From Embiotoca jacksoni (taxonomy: Eukaryota > Chordata > Actinopteri > Embiotocidae): a stretch of DNA of 64,000 nucleotides. A program made the translations under genes and the position numbers. The notes below the pieces were generated by a model, which was given only the letters and a program-made list of their open reading frames with translations, had not been told where the DNA came from and ran no database searches. Location of the stretch: positions 471,001 through 535,000 of the forward strand of contig JAKOON010000013.1 of NCBI GenBank assembly GCA_022577435.1, in the 5' to 3' direction. This document shows, piece after piece, positions 59,946-64,000 of the stretch (position 1 is the stretch's first letter; every line of letters starts with the position of its first letter).

Positions 59946-60603
59946 AGCACAAAAAAAAAAAAAGAGTAAAAGAGTGAAGCGCTGGAAGCCTTGCTTTCAG
60001 CAGCATTCGCTGTTTATTATGGAGCTAAATGGAACGAGGTGGCAAACGGGTGAGAAGCTTCACTGCTCCGAGATGCAGCTCCATTCATCTGCATTAGGAC
60101 CACTTATTATAAAGGCTGCAATTTATTTTCTCGCACACTTTTGCTGTGAAGCTGAATACAGTAAGTGAGAAAGAAGTGAGGAAGAAAAAAAAAGAAAGGG
60201 GGACAGGAAGGGAAAGAGGGAATTGATTTTTGCTGGATGAATGGTGCAAATGCTGTATAATATTTATCTCGCCTAGATTAACGAACCACCGGGTGCCAGG
60301 GAAAAAAGAAAAAAGAAAAAGGGAAGCTTAATTGAACATTTCCAACATCCCTCTTTTTCTGGCTGTCATCAGCTCACTGTGCCCTTTTCTAGCTTTTTTT
60401 TTTTCTCCTCTCTTTTCGTTCCTAACTCCTGCCAGAGCTCCAAAAGAACAGATGACACGAACCGCAGTCATTCAACGCCGGAAGAGGAGAAGAAATAATG
60501 GCAGCTGAAATATTTGGGCGTTTTTTTTATTTGGATTGCTGCCGTTTCTGTGTAGATTTGCATTTGGAGGATTTTCAGCAAACTCTAATGAAGATACACA
60601 AGA

Positions 60604-60604
<1 letters not shown>

Positions 60605-60652
<48 letters not shown>
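60605..60652. repeat. (CG)n(CA)n microsatellite
   Basis: CGCGCGCG within a CA run. Confidence 0.95.
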
Positions 60653-60654
<2 letters not shown>

Positions 60655-60801
60655 AAACATTGGCAACATGCACACACACATACACACACACTTACATTTG
60701 CACTACAAAAGTTGCTCTAATGAGACAGGCAACAGCCTTTCAGCAGTGTGTGAAGAGCTCCACTGCTGTTAATAAACTTCACAGACATGCTGCATACACA
60801 C

Positions 60802-60802
<1 letters not shown>

Positions 60803-60838
<36 letters not shown>
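60803..60838. repeat. (AC)18 microsatellite
   Basis: Uninterrupted AC run. Confidence 0.96.
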
Positions 60839-62399
60839 ATCACGCTGTCAACACACTATGCAGCAGGGTTATTTTAAGTATGGGTGTGATCACACAAATT
60901 TATCACAATCACATTTAAATATTACACAGTTCGATACACCAACACATAAAGTGTTGCTTCAAGAGGTGAAATGGAGCAGTGACAACTGAAGGCCGCCAGA
61001 TGAGCCAAAAACAACCCGACCTGAAAGTGTTAATTGACCCTTTATATATTTTTTTTAGGGAAATTAGACTTTGAGACTCGGTCAAATGGTACTAGATTGT
61101 ACCACTGACAAGGTACAAAAGTATGCGGCCCTACAAAAAGGAATTACACCATTTGGTAGGCCGAATGACGCAACTTCCTGTAACTGTTTCAAATTAAAAG
61201 CCTTCGTTTCAGATTTAAAGCGTTTCATACACAGTCCAGTCATATAGACTACATTTGTGACCCAATCTTGTTTCCCAGCTATCAACTAAGACTTCTAAGA
61301 CTGTTACGAGTTGGAGCATTTTAATATGCAGTATTTAGAGCCACACTGCAGCATGCAGGCCAGTTGGAGGCAGAAAGACCAAGGTCAATAAAAGCCACTG
61401 GCAGCGGGCCTTAAGCAGCAGGCTGAAACTTGCCTGCCAAAATGTATTCACCCAAGGCTCGTAGGCTTGCAGTGATCATTTTGGCACCTGATGCTAATTT
61501 AGTGTTAGTATTTTAACAAAAATATGTATTAGTTTTAGTTACATTTTCATCATTTAATTGAGTATTAAAAAAACTTACATTAAGCAAAAAAAATACATTT
61601 TTTGTTTGACATTTTAATCTCCTATTTGACGTTCTAAACATTTTGACATCGCATCTATTGCCATTTTTTGTGTATGGTTACTGTGTTTTTTTCAACAACG
61701 CATCAGGTGCATCGTCGGGGTCTTTAAAGCACTCGCAGTCTTACGAGCATTTACGAGGGTCGGGAGCTGTTCAATGACGCACACTTGGAATAGAAGAACT
61801 TGCAAATTAACCATTAAAACCAAGAGACCGAATGACGCACACCTGCGTAAATCGCTAGACTGGTTCCTTTATGTACTCCGAACGGGAGGACGGAGTCTTG
61901 ACATTGAGAAACACCCACAGTGTCCACGTCCTTCCGCCGTGTACTAAAGCAACTGATGAACTCTTGTCAGTGAATCAATCATTACCAAACTAAACAGAGC
62001 GTCTGCTCATCTTGCATTAGGATTATCACAGCTACCTGTTCGCTCCGCTCAGGAGCAGCAAGTCGTTCCAGAACTGGATTCACTCGGCGGTTCATTAAAA
62101 TCCTCGTCTGACTGCCGTTTAATCCTCGGGGAGCAGAACATTTCCAGGAACAACTTTCACCTGAGCCAATTACAGACCGCGAGCCACAGCGAGCAAAGAG
62201 GGCAACAATAGAAAACGGGGATGTCATTTAATTGGGTATAAAGCACCTGTTGACAGTCTCTTTACAATCCAAACTTTGTGGTTTATGTTGATGACATTTT
62301 TTATGCAAAATTTAAAAAAAAAGTCTCCTTTATTTTTGCTGTAGTTTAAATGGTTTTAATATTTTGGTACATTTTGTCCCGGTGTTAACTTCTAGGGAT

Positions 62400-62665
62400 G
62401 TCTGTGGGTTAAGAGTTGAACTTTAAGGTTGGCTTTGGCATGTTGGGATGGACAGTTAAATGAGAAGTGTGTAGGACGTACTGGTATCTGGCCGTGAGGT
62501 TCTCCTCCAGGCGTGTAAGAGAATCTACGGTGGCTATGAAAAATGCAAAGGGTGCCTCTCTCCAGAGCCAGTGTTTGGTTTGTCCCTTCTGGGCTACTGT
62601 AGAAACATGGCTGCGTGTCATGGTTCACTCCCTGACCTCCAACATCCACACTACCGTACTACTTA
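62400..62665. repeat. fish-type dispersed repeat relic
   Basis: GGTGGCTATGAAAAATGCAA, GCCTCTCTCCAGAGCCAGTG, TTTGGTTTGTCCCTTCTGGG and CTACTGTAGAAACATGGC match a repeat phrase frequent in teleost genomes (recalled, not searched). Confidence 0.6.
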
Positions 62666-62884
62666 GTAAGCAAGAAAAAGATGCGAGTCAGCATTAAGTT
62701 TCCTTTCAAGTGTTAGCATTGTAGTTTTCTAGGAAACAGCTCAATCTCATTTTTAGTTTTTGTTTTGGTGGTATTAGATGTTCCCTCCTTAACTGTACAA
62801 ACTTTTCTTCTGGTAGACTCACTTTCACTCGGAAAAAAAGGCACCTTGCGGCCCGTTGCCGCTTTGCTAATGTTGTCGTCATCG

Positions 62885-62885
<1 letters not shown>

Positions 62886-62959
<74 letters not shown>
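62886..62959. repeat. (TG)37 microsatellite
   Basis: Uninterrupted TG run. Confidence 0.97.
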
Positions 62960-62961
<2 letters not shown>

Positions 62962-63032
62962 GGAGGAGAGGAAATCTTTGCTTGCTGTCCCTTAAGCAAA
63001 TGAAAGGCAGCGCTTTTGCATCATCCTTTTGT

Positions 63033-63050
63033 CCCCCCCCCCCCCCCCCC
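63033..63050. repeat. poly-C tract (18 C)
   Basis: C homopolymer. Confidence 0.95.
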
Positions 63051-63589
63051 TCTCCGCCGGTTATACTTTGATCAGGCGTAATGAGTGCTTCACTTATGAG
63101 CAAAACGTACACACTTGGCCACATTCGCTTTAAGAGGCCTTTGTTCTGACTCCTGTATAAACACAATTATGTTGTTGGAATTACTTCATTTCATGCTGCT
63201 CGACACCTTTTGAAGTGCGAGGCCGTTATAGTTCGGTCTCACCAGGCTGAAAATTACACGAAGGGTGGATTTCAGAGGCAGTGATCTCACGACATAAAAG
63301 TTCATGGAAAGTCTTTACTTGGGACCATTTCAGGGCTTTTTGAACACCAAAAAACTCAAACTCTCTCTCGCTCCCGTTTCCCTGTCTGCCTTTATACCAT
63401 CATCTGTCCAATAAAATGTCAAAAAATAAATCTCCAGGTTTTACTTTTTACAGACCTGCTGGAAGGAATTTAATGCTGTTAAAACTGCTTAACCAGCATA
63501 TATGACAACAGAGTTCTTTCTCTACCTTTTTAAGGATTACTTCTGTGGGCGTTTTATACCTTTATTTGAGGTTGACTGTGAGCATTAAA

Positions 63590-63660
63590 AGAGTAAGAGT
63601 GTGGATAAGTGACTTGCAGTAAAGGTACAGCTGACCAGGATTTGAACCGGGAACTCACTT
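63590..63660 (-). repeat. possible tRNA-derived SINE fragment
   Basis: The minus strand has CCCGGTTCAAATCCTGG, a good RNA polymerase III B box with T-arm pairing, followed by TACTGCAAGTCACTTATCCA. No matching A box was found at the proper distance. Confidence 0.35.
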
Positions 63661-64000
63661 GGGATGGGGCATGGATTTCGGATGTTCGAATAGTCGTTAT
63701 AATCTACAAAATCAAATAGTTTTATAGAATTTCTAATAGTAGTTTTACTTGAAACGTCCATCCCTAAAACTCACTAGCAGGGTTCGGTACCACATTTTTT
63801 ATACTTGTAATCAATACTCTCTATTTCAATCTGAGCTTTTTGGCTTTTTTCTCCTGAACTCTGAACTCTTCCCTTTTAGGAAAAGAGCTTTTAGCCTTTC
63901 GAGCAATCTTCTTGTCTCTTGGTTCTCCTTCACCGAAGTTGAGGGCAGATTCTATTTACTTGATTTATTTTCTTTCCGTTTGGAAAAAGATAAGTTTGAA

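Larger units (their letters stand above)
59946..64000. other. non-coding region to the right edge
   Basis: CA/GT runs at 60605-60652, 60803-60838 and 62886-62959, a C tract at 63033-63050, a repeat relic (62400-62665) and a possible SINE fragment (63590-63660). No exon recognised. Confidence 0.4.

Overview
The window looks like nuclear DNA of a ray-finned (teleost) fish. Genes are split into short exons with GT/AG introns. The DNA is AT-leaning and full of long CA/GT microsatellites and homopolymer tracts, and dispersed non-autonomous repeats of the kind common in fish are frequent. No prokaryotic operons, rRNA genes or CRISPR arrays are visible.

Genes occupy the first 25.6 kb. (1) The 5' part of gfra1 (GDNF family receptor alpha-1) is on the minus strand: three coding exons (9430-9391, 8829-8521, 7620-7540); the rest lies off the left edge. 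(2) A complete ccdc172 (coiled-coil domain protein) is on the plus strand, with eight exons from 12386 to 21926 splicing in phase to 254 codons. It is head-to-head with gfra1, which matches the GFRA1-CCDC172 neighbourhood of human chromosome 10q25. (3) A gene I do not recognise is on the minus strand, tail-to-tail with ccdc172: six exons from 25599 to 23926 that splice exactly in phase to a 219-residue secreted protein with a signal peptide, 12 cysteines after it, a sushi-like core and a C-terminal CLVCG. This is the best candidate for an undescribed gene.

From 25.6 kb to the right edge (about 38 kb) I find no exon I can defend. This stretch holds microsatellites, repeat relics, a decayed non-LTR retrotransposon (58.6-59.3 kb), a TIR-bounded element (53.95-54.81 kb) and a fish-type tandem repeat whose units carry a perfect DR1 and a perfect core estrogen-response palindrome.

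The repeats are the other notable content. One family (called family A here) has eight copies between 16.8 and 52.7 kb in two length classes; each copy carries a near-match to the CTCF core. A second family occurs twice and carries a 20-bp minisatellite at one end. A foldback family occurs twice. Intron 2 of ccdc172 contains a large inverted repeat, and a 30-unit 10-bp minisatellite with an 80-bp higher-order period lies just upstream of ccdc172.
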